Notes: a model not told the origin generated them from the letters alone. DNA of 7,782 bases from an uncultured Collinsella sp. (GCA_937896835.1 CALBOJ010000012.1:1-7782), one strand, 5' to 3'; shown: positions 1-6,746, numbered from the stretch's first letter. Translations and numbers: made by a program.

Positions 1-590
1 AGTTGCAGCTCCCCCAAGTAGCCTGCAACGATGCTAATCGCTGCTACCACTGCAAACAGGCCGGCTTTACCGCCATCGTCAACCACGCCAAGTCGCTCGG
101 CTTTTCCACCGTCATCGATGGCAGCAATGCAAGCGATCGCGGTGACTACCGTCCCGGCATGCGCGCTGCCGAGGAACTCGGCGTGCGCTCACCTCTTATG
201 GAAGTTGGATTTACCAAGGACGAAGAGCGTGAGCTGCTGCGCGCATGGGGCTACCCCGTTTGGAACCTGCCGGCGGGAGCCTGCCTTGCCACGCGCGTCC
301 CCACGGGCGAGGAGCTTACGCGCGAGAAGGTCTCCCTGATTCGCGCCTGCGAGGATTACCTGCACGATCTTGATCTGGCACAGGTACGCGCGCGCTTGGT
401 CGGCGGCTGCATGCATATCGAGGCCGCACCCGCAGATGTCGCCAAGATTGCCGCCCTCGGCGGTGCCGCCGTCGACGACAAGGGCAAAACCCCGCTACCC
501 GCCGCTATCGAGTCCGCACTGCGCGACCTAGGCTGCGGCCATATCTCCCCCGAGGTCACCCCCTACATCCACGGCAACATGAACCAGTAG
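1..590 (+). CDS. larE: LarE, ATP-dependent sacrificial sulfur transferase (3' part)
   Basis: LarE activates the carboxylates of the pyridinium biscarboxylate intermediate with ATP and inserts sulfur during synthesis of the nickel-pincer nucleotide cofactor of lactate racemase and related enzymes; it acts in the cytoplasm. The window holds about 195 C-terminal residues, read from base 3 to a TAG stop. About 75-80 N-terminal residues, including the PP-loop ATP site, lie outside. Family landmarks are the RCYHCK motif (fragment residues 13-18), the DGSNASDRGDYRPG segment (39-52), GVRSPL (60-65) and PAGACLATR (90-98), whose Cys94 matches the sulfur-donating or cluster-binding cysteine of characterised LarE proteins. 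A CxxC pair (Cys14, Cys17) plus Cys94 resembles the three-cysteine [4Fe-4S] form rather than the single-cysteine sacrificial form. No other lar gene is visible. No stop or frameshift interrupts the fragment. Family assignment is firm; the iron-sulfur subtype is inferred. Confidence 0.92.
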   Translation, partial: LQLPQVACNDANRCYHCKQAGFTAIVNHAKSLGFSTVIDGSNASDRGDYRPGMRAAEELGVRSPLMEVGFTKDEERELLRAWGYPVWNLPAGACLATRVPTGEELTREKVSLIRACEDYLHDLDLAQVRARLVGGCMHIEAAPADVAKIAALGGAAVDDKGKTPLPAAIESALRDLGCGHISPEVTPYIHGNMNQ

Positions 591-601
591 CGCATCCCGA
601 T

Positions 602-670
602 AAGTTGCGGTGGAATAGTTCCTGTTTTGCGGCCTATCGAGCCCAAACAGGAACTATTCCACCGCAACTT
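602..670. repeat. Perfect 26-bp inverted repeat in a convergent gap
   Basis: Bases 602-627 and 645-670 are exact reverse complements (left arm begins AAGTTGCGGTGG, right arm ends CCACCGCAACTT), separated by 17 bases. Within the loop, GGC 631-633 can pair with GCC 641-643. It sits 12 bases after the larE stop and 80 bases beyond the modD-like stop, so both converging transcripts could fold it. No T-run follows on either strand, so it is not a textbook intrinsic terminator. It may be a dispersed palindromic (REP- or MITE-like) element that also blocks read-through. A much weaker hairpin at 701-723 (AAGCA/TGCTT) follows, with a pyrimidine stretch on the minus strand. Confidence 0.85.
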
Positions 671-750
671 CGCTTGGCGGGCATTGACCCGCAAAGAAAG
701 AAGCATTTTATTATTGGGTGCTTTTGCCCGGATAGACGCGCGGCGACGTG

Positions 751-1617
751 CTAGGCGAACATCTTGACGCTCATGTCGACGGGATTCGCCGTGAAGCAGG
801 ACGTGGTCACGAGGCCATCAACGCCGGTCGACGCGTACTCGGCAGCGCTGTCTGGACGAATCCCGCCCGCTGCAACCAGGGCCACATGAGGATCGATTCC
901 ATGTAGCTCCTCGACAAGCGGCCCAAGCTCAGCGACCGGCACTTTGTCGAACTGAATACCGTCGACGCCCGCCTTCACCAGTCTGCGAGCATCATCGGCA
1001 CCCGCCTCGACAAACAACTTTTTCTCGATGCAGCGTCGACGAATCTGGGGCAGAAGCTCAATAAACGCATCGAGTCCCGTCGCCCCAGAAGGCGCTGTCA
1101 TAAACCTGGTATGGTTGTCGAACACCAACACTGTCTCGGAAAGGCCCATGCGATGCGGAAACGCTCCGCCCGCAACGATCGCCTTGGTCAGCAGATCCCT
1201 ATTGCCCGGCGTGCTCTTTCGCGTCGTCAGCACCTCGCACATGGGATTGGCCGCATGCGCAGCGTCGACCATTTTGCGCGTCTTGGTTGCCACAGCCGAG
1301 TAGTGGTCGAACATATTTAGGCCGACTTTCCATAGCAGATGCAAATTGGCGGCCGAACCGCGTACGCGCATAAAAGATTGCCCGGCTTCAACCTTGGTTC
1401 CCGAGGGCTCAAACCACTCGACCGTCAAGTTCAGCATAGTGGCCATACGCGCGACCTCCTCCGTGCAACAAAGCACGCAGTTCTCGCGCGTGTAATACTC
1501 CATCGCACCGAGCGCCTCACCGATTCCCAGGATATGCGTCGTAAGATCGATATAGGGGACATCCTCGGCGATAAGCTCCTCGAGCCGCGCGTCGCTTATA
1601 CGGATAATGTCGGACAT
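751..1617 (-). CDS. modD: ModD-like protein, nicotinate-nucleotide pyrophosphorylase (NadC) superfamily
   Basis: This 288-residue protein belongs to the type II phosphoribosyltransferase fold shared by quinolinate phosphoribosyltransferase (NadC) and ModD, a protein linked to molybdenum use whose reaction is not established. Visible motifs are an N-terminal mixed domain (about 1-110), the segment NLHLLWKVGLN (91-101) typical of ModD rather than NadC, TTRKSTPG (131-138, phosphate/carboxylate-binding Arg133 and Lys134), HRMGLSETVLVF (155-166), Glu204 in FVEAG, Asp224 in IQFDK, and the glycine-rich phosphate loop AAGGI (249-253). The start at 1617 is chosen because AGAAGG lies about 8 bases upstream and the protein then begins like the family; an in-frame ATG at 1749 would add 44 residues of unfamiliar sequence. 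It converges on larE and diverges from the nuclease gene. No molybdate transporter or molybdopterin gene is near, so the name reflects similarity only. A variant NadC is the main alternative. Confidence 0.82.
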   Translation of the reverse strand: MSDIIRISDARLEELIAEDVPYIDLTTHILGIGEALGAMEYYTRENCVLCCTEEVARMATMLNLTVEWFEPSGTKVEAGQSFMRVRGSAANLHLLWKVGLNMFDHYSAVATKTRKMVDAAHAANPMCEVLTTRKSTPGNRDLLTKAIVAGGAFPHRMGLSETVLVFDNHTRFMTAPSGATGLDAFIELLPQIRRRCIEKKLFVEAGADDARRLVKAGVDGIQFDKVPVAELGPLVEELHGIDPHVALVAAGGIRPDSAAEYASTGVDGLVTTSCFTANPVDMSVKMFA

Positions 1618-1750
1618 GGAGCCTTCTCTCTCGCGTTGTTCTCGGCAGAAAAAAGCGTGCCGCTTTCCCAGCCTATACGGTACAACCTCATCAGTATCGC
1701 TTGCCTCACATCTTACGCATTCGGCCGAGCAAACGTCCATGGGCGGCACC

Positions 1751-1780
1751 TGCTAGACTGGTAGATTCCCAACCGTCTAG
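1751..1780 (+). promoter_or_regulatory. Possible promoter and operator/hairpin of the nuclease gene
   Basis: TGCTAGACT (1751-1759) fits a weak extended -10 element (TGn followed by TAGACT), with no good -35. Overlapping it, CTAGAC (1753-1758) and GTCTAG (1775-1780) form an inverted repeat, extended by GGT 1760-1762 with ACC 1772-1774 if T1759 bulges. The ribosome binding site AGGAG (1783-1787) follows directly. The repeat could be an operator or a leader hairpin; nothing else in the window shares it. Confidence 0.3.
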
Positions 1781-1792
1781 CCAGGAGCCTCA

Positions 1793-2776
1793 ATGTCGCG
1801 CAAGTCCGCCTACAAGCAAGTACTTTCCATCGGCACCGCCGTGGTGCTGGGGTTTGCGCTGTTCACAGGGTCGCTCGACGGGGCGCCCAAGCTGCTGTCG
1901 CCGCAAAGCGATGAGCAGGCAGCTGCTCTGGCCGAGAAGCAAAACGAGAGCCCCAGCCGCACCGACGACGAGGCGGACTTGGTCGCCCGCCTCGAATCGG
2001 GAACGGCAAGCTCCACGGATTCTGAAGGCGGCCAAAGCACCGGCGATGGCTCCGATTCCGCCGCAACCGACACCGATGGCAACGCTTCCGCGGACAGTGC
2101 AGCCACCCCCATCGACGAGGTGGAAAACCCCGATCTCGACCGCGCGCGCGGCGTATACCTCACCAGCATTCCCGACTACGCCGGCAACCCCTACGTTGCC
2201 CTTCGCGCCGACGGCACGCACCCGCTCGGCACGCCGTCGTTCACGCTCGATGAATACGAACGCGCCACCGAAGAGGGCTGCTTTAAGAAGTTCTCCAAGC
2301 TCGACAGCTTGGGCCGCACCCGCAAAGCACTCGCCTGTGTGGGTCCCGAGTCGCTCGGCCAAGGCAAGCGCGGGGATATCTCGCGCATCCATCCCGCCGG
2401 CTGGCACCAGCAGCGCTACGACTTTATTCCGGGCCAGAGCCTCTATAACCGCTGCCACCTTATCGCTTGGTCGCTCTGCGGCGAAAACGCCAACCGCAAA
2501 AATCTCCTGACCGGCACGCGCTATCTCAACGAGACGGGCATGTTGCCGTTTGAGGAGCAGATCCTCAACTACATCCGTGACACGGGCAATCACGTGCTCT
2601 ACCGCGTCACGCCCATGTACAACGAAGAGGAACTCGTCTGCCGCGGCGCGCGCCTCGAGGCGCAATCGGTCGAGGACCACGGCAAAACACTGTGCTTCCA
2701 CGTGTACTGCTACAACCTGCAGCCGCACGTGCAGATCGACTACGCCACCGGCCGCAACCAGGCATCCGGAGACTAG
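1793..2776 (+). CDS. Exported DNA/RNA non-specific endonuclease (beta-beta-alpha metal type)
   Basis: This 327-residue protein should be a Mg-dependent nuclease working outside the membrane. A short basic N-terminus (MSRKSAYK) and hydrophobic stretch (about 9-26) act as signal peptide or membrane anchor; there is no lipobox. Residues 38-112 are a low-complexity acidic, Ser/Gly/Asp/Ala-rich linker. The nuclease domain runs from about 115 to 320. Its core, YNRCHLIAWSL (218-228), carries His222 as probable general base, in the place of His in the DRGH motif of EndA-type nucleases; NRKNLLTGTRYLN (234-246) carries Asn246 as probable metal ligand; GMLPFE and GNHVLYRVTP (266-275) complete the family pattern. 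It has seven cysteines (163, 182, 221, 229, 283, 301, 306), all after the linker. The ATG at 1793 follows AGGAG with a 5-base gap. It appears to be a single-gene unit ending at a terminator. Nutrient scavenging, DNA uptake or extracellular DNA clearance are all possible roles; the sequence does not decide. Confidence 0.88.
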   Translation: MSRKSAYKQVLSIGTAVVLGFALFTGSLDGAPKLLSPQSDEQAAALAEKQNESPSRTDDEADLVARLESGTASSTDSEGGQSTGDGSDSAATDTDGNASADSAATPIDEVENPDLDRARGVYLTSIPDYAGNPYVALRADGTHPLGTPSFTLDEYERATEEGCFKKFSKLDSLGRTRKALACVGPESLGQGKRGDISRIHPAGWHQQRYDFIPGQSLYNRCHLIAWSLCGENANRKNLLTGTRYLNETGMLPFEEQILNYIRDTGNHVLYRVTPMYNEEELVCRGARLEAQSVEDHGKTLCFHVYCYNLQPHVQIDYATGRNQASGD

Positions 2777-2839
2777 TGCTGACCGCGCCGCCCGTAACCC
2801 AAAAAAGATCCGTTTTCCTCCGTCCCCAAGGGATCAAAT

Positions 2840-2871
2840 AAGGCCGCACCGGTTACCCAGGGCGGCCTTTT
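2840..2871 (+). terminator. Rho-independent terminator after the nuclease gene
   Basis: AAGGCCGC (2840-2847) pairs with GCGGCCTT (2862-2869) around a 14-base loop, and the plus strand continues into TTTT (2868-2871). It lies about 65 bases after the nuclease stop. On the minus strand the same stem is followed by a poorer TTATTT, so it may also stop transcripts of the EF-G-like gene, which ends at 2905. Confidence 0.8.
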
Positions 2872-2904
2872 CGTCAGCACCTACATTGCAGGCAAAGTCC
2901 CACG

Positions 2905-4980
2905 CTACTTGGCGCGACCCTCCTCATAGCGCTCGACCAGCTTGGCCTGAACGTCATAGGGAACCTGCTCATAGCCGGCGGGCTTCATGGTAAAGTCGCC
3001 CGTGCCGCGCGTAATAGAGCGCAGGCGCGTCGAGTAATCCGTCAGCTCGGCCAGCGGCGCCTGGGCGATGACCACGGTGTCTCCGCGCTCATCGGTCTCC
3101 ATGCCCGTCACGCGACCGCGCGAGGCCGAGATGTCGCCCATCACGGCGCCAGCGTAGCTCTCGGGGATAGTCACCGTGATTTCCTCGATGGGCTCCAGCA
3201 CCACCGGGTCAGCATCGGCACATGCCTTGCGCAGGCCAATGCGAGCCGCCGCGCGGAACGCCATCTCGTTGGAGTCGACGCTGTGATACGAGCCGTCGTA
3301 CACCGCGACGCGAATGCCCGTGAGCGGATAGCCGGCAATAATGCCGTCCTTCATGGTCTCCTGGACGCCCTTGTCCACGGCGGGAATCAGCGAGCGCGGA
3401 ATGCGGCCGCCCACGACCTCATCCACAAACTCGTAGCCGTCGCTCGTGCCGTCGGGCCCAATGAGCGGCTCCACGCGCAGCCAGCAGTCGCCATACTGAC
3501 CGGCACCGCCAGTCTGCTTCTTGTGGCGACCCTGGGCGCTCGCCGTGCGGCGGATGGTCTCGCGATACGGAATACGAATCGGCACGCTCTTGGCAGTAAC
3601 CTTGGTGCGGTCCTCCAGACGGTTGAGCAGCACCGAAACCTGTGCCTCACCAACGGCGGAGATAATGGTCTGGCCAGTCTCCTCGTCGCGGTCGATGCTC
3701 ATGGTCGGGTCTGCCTTGCAGGCCTTCTCGATAAACGTGTAGAGCTTCTCTTCGTCGCCGCGATTCTCGGCCTCGATGGCAATGCGGTACTGCGAGTTGG
3801 GGAACTTAAACGCCGCAGCCTCGACCTTACCGGTAATGGAGAGCGTATCGCCCGTCTCGGCAGCTAGCTTGGGCGCCACGATGATGTCGCCGGCATAGGC
3901 GTGACCGACCTCGGTCATATCGCGGCCGCACATCACATACAGGTGAGCCAGACGGTCGCTCTTGCGCGTACGGGCGTTGATTAGCTCAAGACCCGGCTCA
4001 AGCGTGCCCGTCAGTACCTTGATAAAGCTGATGCGACCCTGCTGCGGGTCGGCCAGCGTCTTAAACACAAACGCCACCGGACGGTCGTCATCACTCGAGA
4101 TCTTGAGCGAATCGCCGTCGATGAGCGGCATCTCGCCGTAGTCGGTCGGCGCCGGGAAGTACGTGGCGATGTCGTCCATCAGCGAGTTGACGCCCTGCTC
4201 CTTAATGCAATCGCCTGCAAAGACCGGCACAAAGATGCGCTCGGCGATCGCCTTGGACAACAAGCCCTCAAGCTCTTCCTGCGTCAGCGTCTCCTCGCCT
4301 TCCAAGTACTTCATCATCAGCTCGTCGTCAGCCTCGGCCACCAGCTCGCACAGATGGTCATGGGCCTCCTCGGCCTGGGCACGATACTCCTCGGGAATCT
4401 CCGACTCAACGGCCTCGGCGCCGTTGCAGTGGCGTGCCTTCATGCGCACCAGGTCGATGATGCCGTCAAAGTCCTCGCCCTCGCCCCAGGGAAGGGTCAC
4501 GGCGCCCAGGCGCGTACCAAAGCGCTCCTGCAGCAGGTCCATTGTGGTCGCAAAGCTGGCCTCGGAGCGCGACAGGCGGTTTACGAACACCGCACGCGCC
4601 AGACGCAGGTCCTCGGCGGCATACCAGAGCTTAACCGTCGTAGGCTGCGGGCCGGCCTCGGCGTCGACCACAAACAGAGCCGTCTCGCAGACGCTCATCG
4701 CGGCATAGGCGTCGCCGATAAAATCGGGGTAGCACGGGGCATCGAGCACATTGATGCGTACGCCCTTCCAGTCGATCGGCGCAATGGTCGTCGAGATGGA
4801 AAATGCACGCTTGACCTCTTCAGGGTCATAATCGAGCGTGGGCTTGGTGCCGTCGTGGCCGCCCAGGCGGGCGGTCTTGCCAGAAAGGTGGAGCATGGCC
4901 TCGGCGAGTGAAGTCTTGCCCACCCCGCCTTGGCCTACGAGCACCACGTTCCTTACATTGCCGGTCTTGGGAGCACCCAT
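2905..4980 (-). CDS. Elongation factor G-like paralogue with degenerate GTPase motifs
   Basis: This 691-residue protein has the full five-domain EF-G architecture: G domain with insert (about 1-280), domain II (about 298-385), III (395-468), IV (470-590) and V (592-680). The P-loop GQGGVGKTS (16-24) is intact. Other GTPase motifs depart from the canon: DTPGH is DAPCY (80-84, so the DxxG glycine is Cys83 and the catalytic His position is Tyr84), NKxD is NRLS (134-137), and the G5 Ser-Ala is Asp-Cys (257-258). Domain IV keeps HKKQTGGAGQYG (486-497) and SYHSVDSNEMAF (564-575) with His566 at the translocation-critical His position. This points to a ribosome-binding EF-G2-type factor, not the housekeeping FusA; ribosome protection (TetM-like) is another possibility. 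The ATG at 4980 has a near-perfect AAGGAGGT 4 bases upstream; an in-frame ATG at 5091 lacks such support. The gene stands alone behind the transporter operon's terminator. Confidence 0.9.
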   Translation of the reverse strand: MGAPKTGNVRNVVLVGQGGVGKTSLAEAMLHLSGKTARLGGHDGTKPTLDYDPEEVKRAFSISTTIAPIDWKGVRINVLDAPCYPDFIGDAYAAMSVCETALFVVDAEAGPQPTTVKLWYAAEDLRLARAVFVNRLSRSEASFATTMDLLQERFGTRLGAVTLPWGEGEDFDGIIDLVRMKARHCNGAEAVESEIPEEYRAQAEEAHDHLCELVAEADDELMMKYLEGEETLTQEELEGLLSKAIAERIFVPVFAGDCIKEQGVNSLMDDIATYFPAPTDYGEMPLIDGDSLKISSDDDRPVAFVFKTLADPQQGRISFIKVLTGTLEPGLELINARTRKSDRLAHLYVMCGRDMTEVGHAYAGDIIVAPKLAAETGDTLSITGKVEAAAFKFPNSQYRIAIEAENRGDEEKLYTFIEKACKADPTMSIDRDEETGQTIISAVGEAQVSVLLNRLEDRTKVTAKSVPIRIPYRETIRRTASAQGRHKKQTGGAGQYGDCWLRVEPLIGPDGTSDGYEFVDEVVGGRIPRSLIPAVDKGVQETMKDGIIAGYPLTGIRVAVYDGSYHSVDSNEMAFRAAARIGLRKACADADPVVLEPIEEITVTIPESYAGAVMGDISASRGRVTGMETDERGDTVVIAQAPLAELTDYSTRLRSITRGTGDFTMKPAGYEQVPYDVQAKLVERYEEGRAK

Positions 4981-5220
4981 GATGACCTCCTTGCAGGGCC
5001 GCGCGCAATGCGCGACGCCAACGGGGAGAGTTCGCGGTCGGTGCCGTCCCGGGAGCAGCATGGTCGGCAGCCGAGCCGACTCACCCTCCAAATGTCCTAT
5101 GCCACCACCCTACCCTCACAGACGACTGTCCATGCATACCTTTCGGCGCACGTATGAATACAGGCGGTGAGAGGAAGAGACAAGCTTGTGAGGCGATTAT
5201 TGAACCCCATCGACGCAAAC
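4981..5220 (-). promoter_or_regulatory. Upstream region and likely long leader of the EF-G-like gene
   Basis: No gene is convincing here. A candidate promoter is TTGTCT (-35, 5178-5183) and TATTCA (-10, 5155-5160) with a 17-base spacer; the -10 match is only partial. If used, the leader is about 165 bases. It contains a hairpin GTCGGC (5075-5080 read on the minus strand) with GCCGAC (5063-5068), loop 6 bases, and GC-rich sequence before the Shine-Dalgarno AAGGAGGT (4985-4992). No known riboswitch class was recognised. Confidence 0.35.
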
Positions 5221-5257
5221 AAAAAGCCGCCACAGACCGTAAGACCTGCGGCGGCTT
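5221..5257 (-). terminator. Rho-independent terminator of the ABC transporter operon
   Basis: On the minus strand AAGCCGCC (5250-5257) pairs with GGCGGCTT (5224-5231), extended past one A-C mismatch by a 3-bp CAG/CTG stem, and the strand continues TTTTTGTTTG. It begins 33 bases after the ATPase stop. It separates the transporter operon from the EF-G-like gene downstream on the same strand. Confidence 0.88.
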
Positions 5258-5290
5258 CGCCTCAATTAATAGTTGAGTAAATACCTGAGC

Positions 5291-6055
5291 CTATCCCTCG
5301 ATACGGCTCAAGAACTCACGCGTGCGCTGCTCGCGCGGATGGTCGATAACCTGCTCGGCAGGTCCCTCCTCGACAATACGGCCGCCGTCCATAAAGACCA
5401 CGCGGTCGGCAACATCGCGCGCAAACTGCATTGCGTGGGTCACGATCACCATCGTCATATTCTGCGCGGCAAGGTCTTTAATGACACGCAGCACCTCGGC
5501 CGTCAGCTCTGGATCGAGCGCCGAGGTCGGCTCGTCAAAGAACAGAATCTCCGGGTCGAGCGCCAGGGCGCGGGCAATACTCACGCGCTGCTGCTGACCG
5601 CCCGAAAGCTCACACGGGACCTTGTTCTCGTTGCCCGTCAGCCCCATTTGTGCAATCAGCTCGTGAGCGCGGGCTTCCGCCTGCTCGCGCGGACGCTTAA
5701 GCACGCGAATCGGCGCATCGGTGATGTTTTTCATCACGGTATAGTGCGGGAACAGGTTGTAATTTTGGAACACCAGGCCGAATCGCGAGCGCGCCTGCTT
5801 GGGCACATCGCCCTTCGCATACACCGCGCCCGAACCCGCATCCGTCGCGACGGCAAGGTCGCCAAACGAGAGCGAGCCTCCGTCGAGCGTCTCGAGCAGC
5901 GTGGCACACCGCAGCAGCGTGGACTTGCCGCCACCCGAAGGTCCGATAATCGCCACAACCTCGCCACGCTTCACCTCAAGCGAGATATCCTTGAGCACCT
6001 CATTGCCGCCAAACGCCTTACGCGCGTTCGATATATTCATTACCGAATTAATCAT
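5291..6055 (-). CDS. Polar amino acid ABC transporter ATP-binding protein (GlnQ/HisP type)
   Basis: This 254-residue cytoplasmic ATPase powers uptake through the adjacent permease. All ABC motifs are present: Walker A GPSGGGKST (38-46), Q-loop Gln97 in VFQNYNLFPH, signature LSGGQQQR (150-157), Walker B LFFDEP (171-176), D-loop SALD (178-181) and switch His207. The VFQNYNLFPH segment and the ending GGRIVEEGP are typical of the polar amino acid importer ATPases. The region 66-92 (about DLAVATD to SRFG) seems slightly longer than in short family members. The ATG at 6055 overlaps the permease stop by 8 bases, suggesting translational coupling; the Shine-Dalgarno is weak, and an alternative ATG lies 15 bases further in (6040), after the permease stop. 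A strong terminator follows. The substrate cannot be read from this subunit. Confidence 0.96.
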   Translation of the reverse strand: MINSVMNISNARKAFGGNEVLKDISLEVKRGEVVAIIGPSGGGKSTLLRCATLLETLDGGSLSFGDLAVATDAGSGAVYAKGDVPKQARSRFGLVFQNYNLFPHYTVMKNITDAPIRVLKRPREQAEARAHELIAQMGLTGNENKVPCELSGGQQQRVSIARALALDPEILFFDEPTSALDPELTAEVLRVIKDLAAQNMTMVIVTHAMQFARDVADRVVFMDGGRIVEEGPAEQVIDHPREQRTREFLSRIEG

Positions 6056-6740
6056 GGTAGTAATCCAATTTTTTCTCGGCAGCGCCCAGCAGCATCTCGA
6101 CGACGAAGTTAAAGACCCAGTAGATCAGCGCCGCGATCGCAAACGGCACCATGCTCACCTGCGAGGCGACCAGCGCCTTGGCCGTCGAGAACATCTCACC
6201 CACGCCAATGGCAAACGCCAGCGACGTGTCCTTGACCAGCGTGATGATCTCGTTGCCCATCGCCGGCAGAATACGCTTGGCGACCTGCGGCATCACGATA
6301 TACAGAAACGTCTGCATGCGCGAATAGCCCAGCACCTCGGCTGCCTCGTATTGACCGCGCGGAATGGACTGCAGGCCCGAGCGATAGATCTCGGCAAAGT
6401 AACCGGCGTAGTTGATGATGAACGCTACGACGCACGCCGTCCACTTGGAATCGGGCGTGAGCGAAATGCCAAACACGTAGTACGGGGCAAAGTAGATGGC
6501 AAACATCTGCAGCATGAGCGGCGTGCCGCGCATGACCGAGATATAGATGCGCGCAATCCAGCGAAGCGGCGCGATTTTGCTCATGCGCATAAACGCCACG
6601 GGGATTCCCAGCGGAATCGACCCCAGCAGCGTCAGCACAAACAACTGCAAACTGACCAAGAATCCCTGGCCAAGCATCTGCATCATGACCTGAATAGACA
6701 ACCCAAGCTCTCTTTCACAGTAACGGAACAGCGAACCCAA
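6048..6740 (-). CDS. Polar amino acid ABC transporter permease (HisM/GlnP type)
   Basis: This inner-membrane protein, up to 230 residues, forms the transport channel, probably as a homodimer because only one permease gene is present. Hydrophobic segments lie at about 27-51, 73-92, 102-118, 160-182 and 197-219 (TTG-start numbering). RGTP (71-74) and the EAA loop (132-152, EAAEVLG and IVMPQ) that docks on the ATPase are clear. The start is uncertain. The longest frame begins with TTG at 6740, without a Shine-Dalgarno. TTG at 6701 follows AAAGAGAG, and ATG at 6686 gives eight residues before the membrane domain, nearer to usual family length. The segment before 6686 uses AGA, CTT, GGG, TTG and TCT, codons uncommon elsewhere in the window. 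A structured inverted repeat separates it from the binding-protein gene, and its stop overlaps the ATPase start. Confidence 0.93.
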   Translation of the reverse strand: MGSLFRYCERELGLSIQVMMQMLGQGFLVSLQLFVLTLLGSIPLGIPVAFMRMSKIAPLRWIARIYISVMRGTPLMLQMFAIYFAPYYVFGISLTPDSKWTACVVAFIINYAGYFAEIYRSGLQSIPRGQYEAAEVLGYSRMQTFLYIVMPQVAKRILPAMGNEIITLVKDTSLAFAIGVGEMFSTAKALVASQVSMVPFAIAALIYWVFNFVVEMLLGAAEKKLDYYHD

Positions 6741-6746
6741 TGCTAA

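Noticed and set aside
602..670. CRISPR or mobile element remnant
   Set aside because: There is only one inverted pair, no direct repeat-spacer structure, no transposase and no clear target-site duplication at the flanks.
677..723. Small hairpins (GCGGG/CCCGC at 677-692, AAGCA/TGCTT at 701-723) as the modD terminator
   Set aside because: Stems are only 5 bp and the pyrimidine run on the minus strand is broken, so a firm terminator call is not supported.
1665..1700. MerR-family-like operator around CCTATACGGTACAACC
   Set aside because: It faintly resembles such sites but lacks a clear dyad and a -35/-10 pair with 19-base spacing, and no MerR gene is present.
1618..1749. N-terminal extension of the ModD-like protein from an ATG at 1749
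   Set aside because: The 44 added residues are unlike the family, the extension covers the divergent control region, and the ATG at 1617 has its own ribosome binding site.
1790..2728. 312-codon minus-strand frame opposite the nuclease gene
   Set aside because: It is Ala/Val/Arg-rich with no recognisable family and lies antisense to a nuclease with full catalytic motifs and a good start.
3283..3867. 194-codon plus-strand frame within the EF-G-like gene
   Set aside because: It is antisense to a conserved EF-G core, and its product resembles no known protein family.
5273..6746. Long plus-strand reading frames (279 and 315 codons) opposite the transporter genes
   Set aside because: They are antisense to well-identified ABC genes, give Arg/His-rich sequence with no recognisable domain, and lack a convincing ribosome binding site. 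They follow from the third-position GC bias of the real genes.
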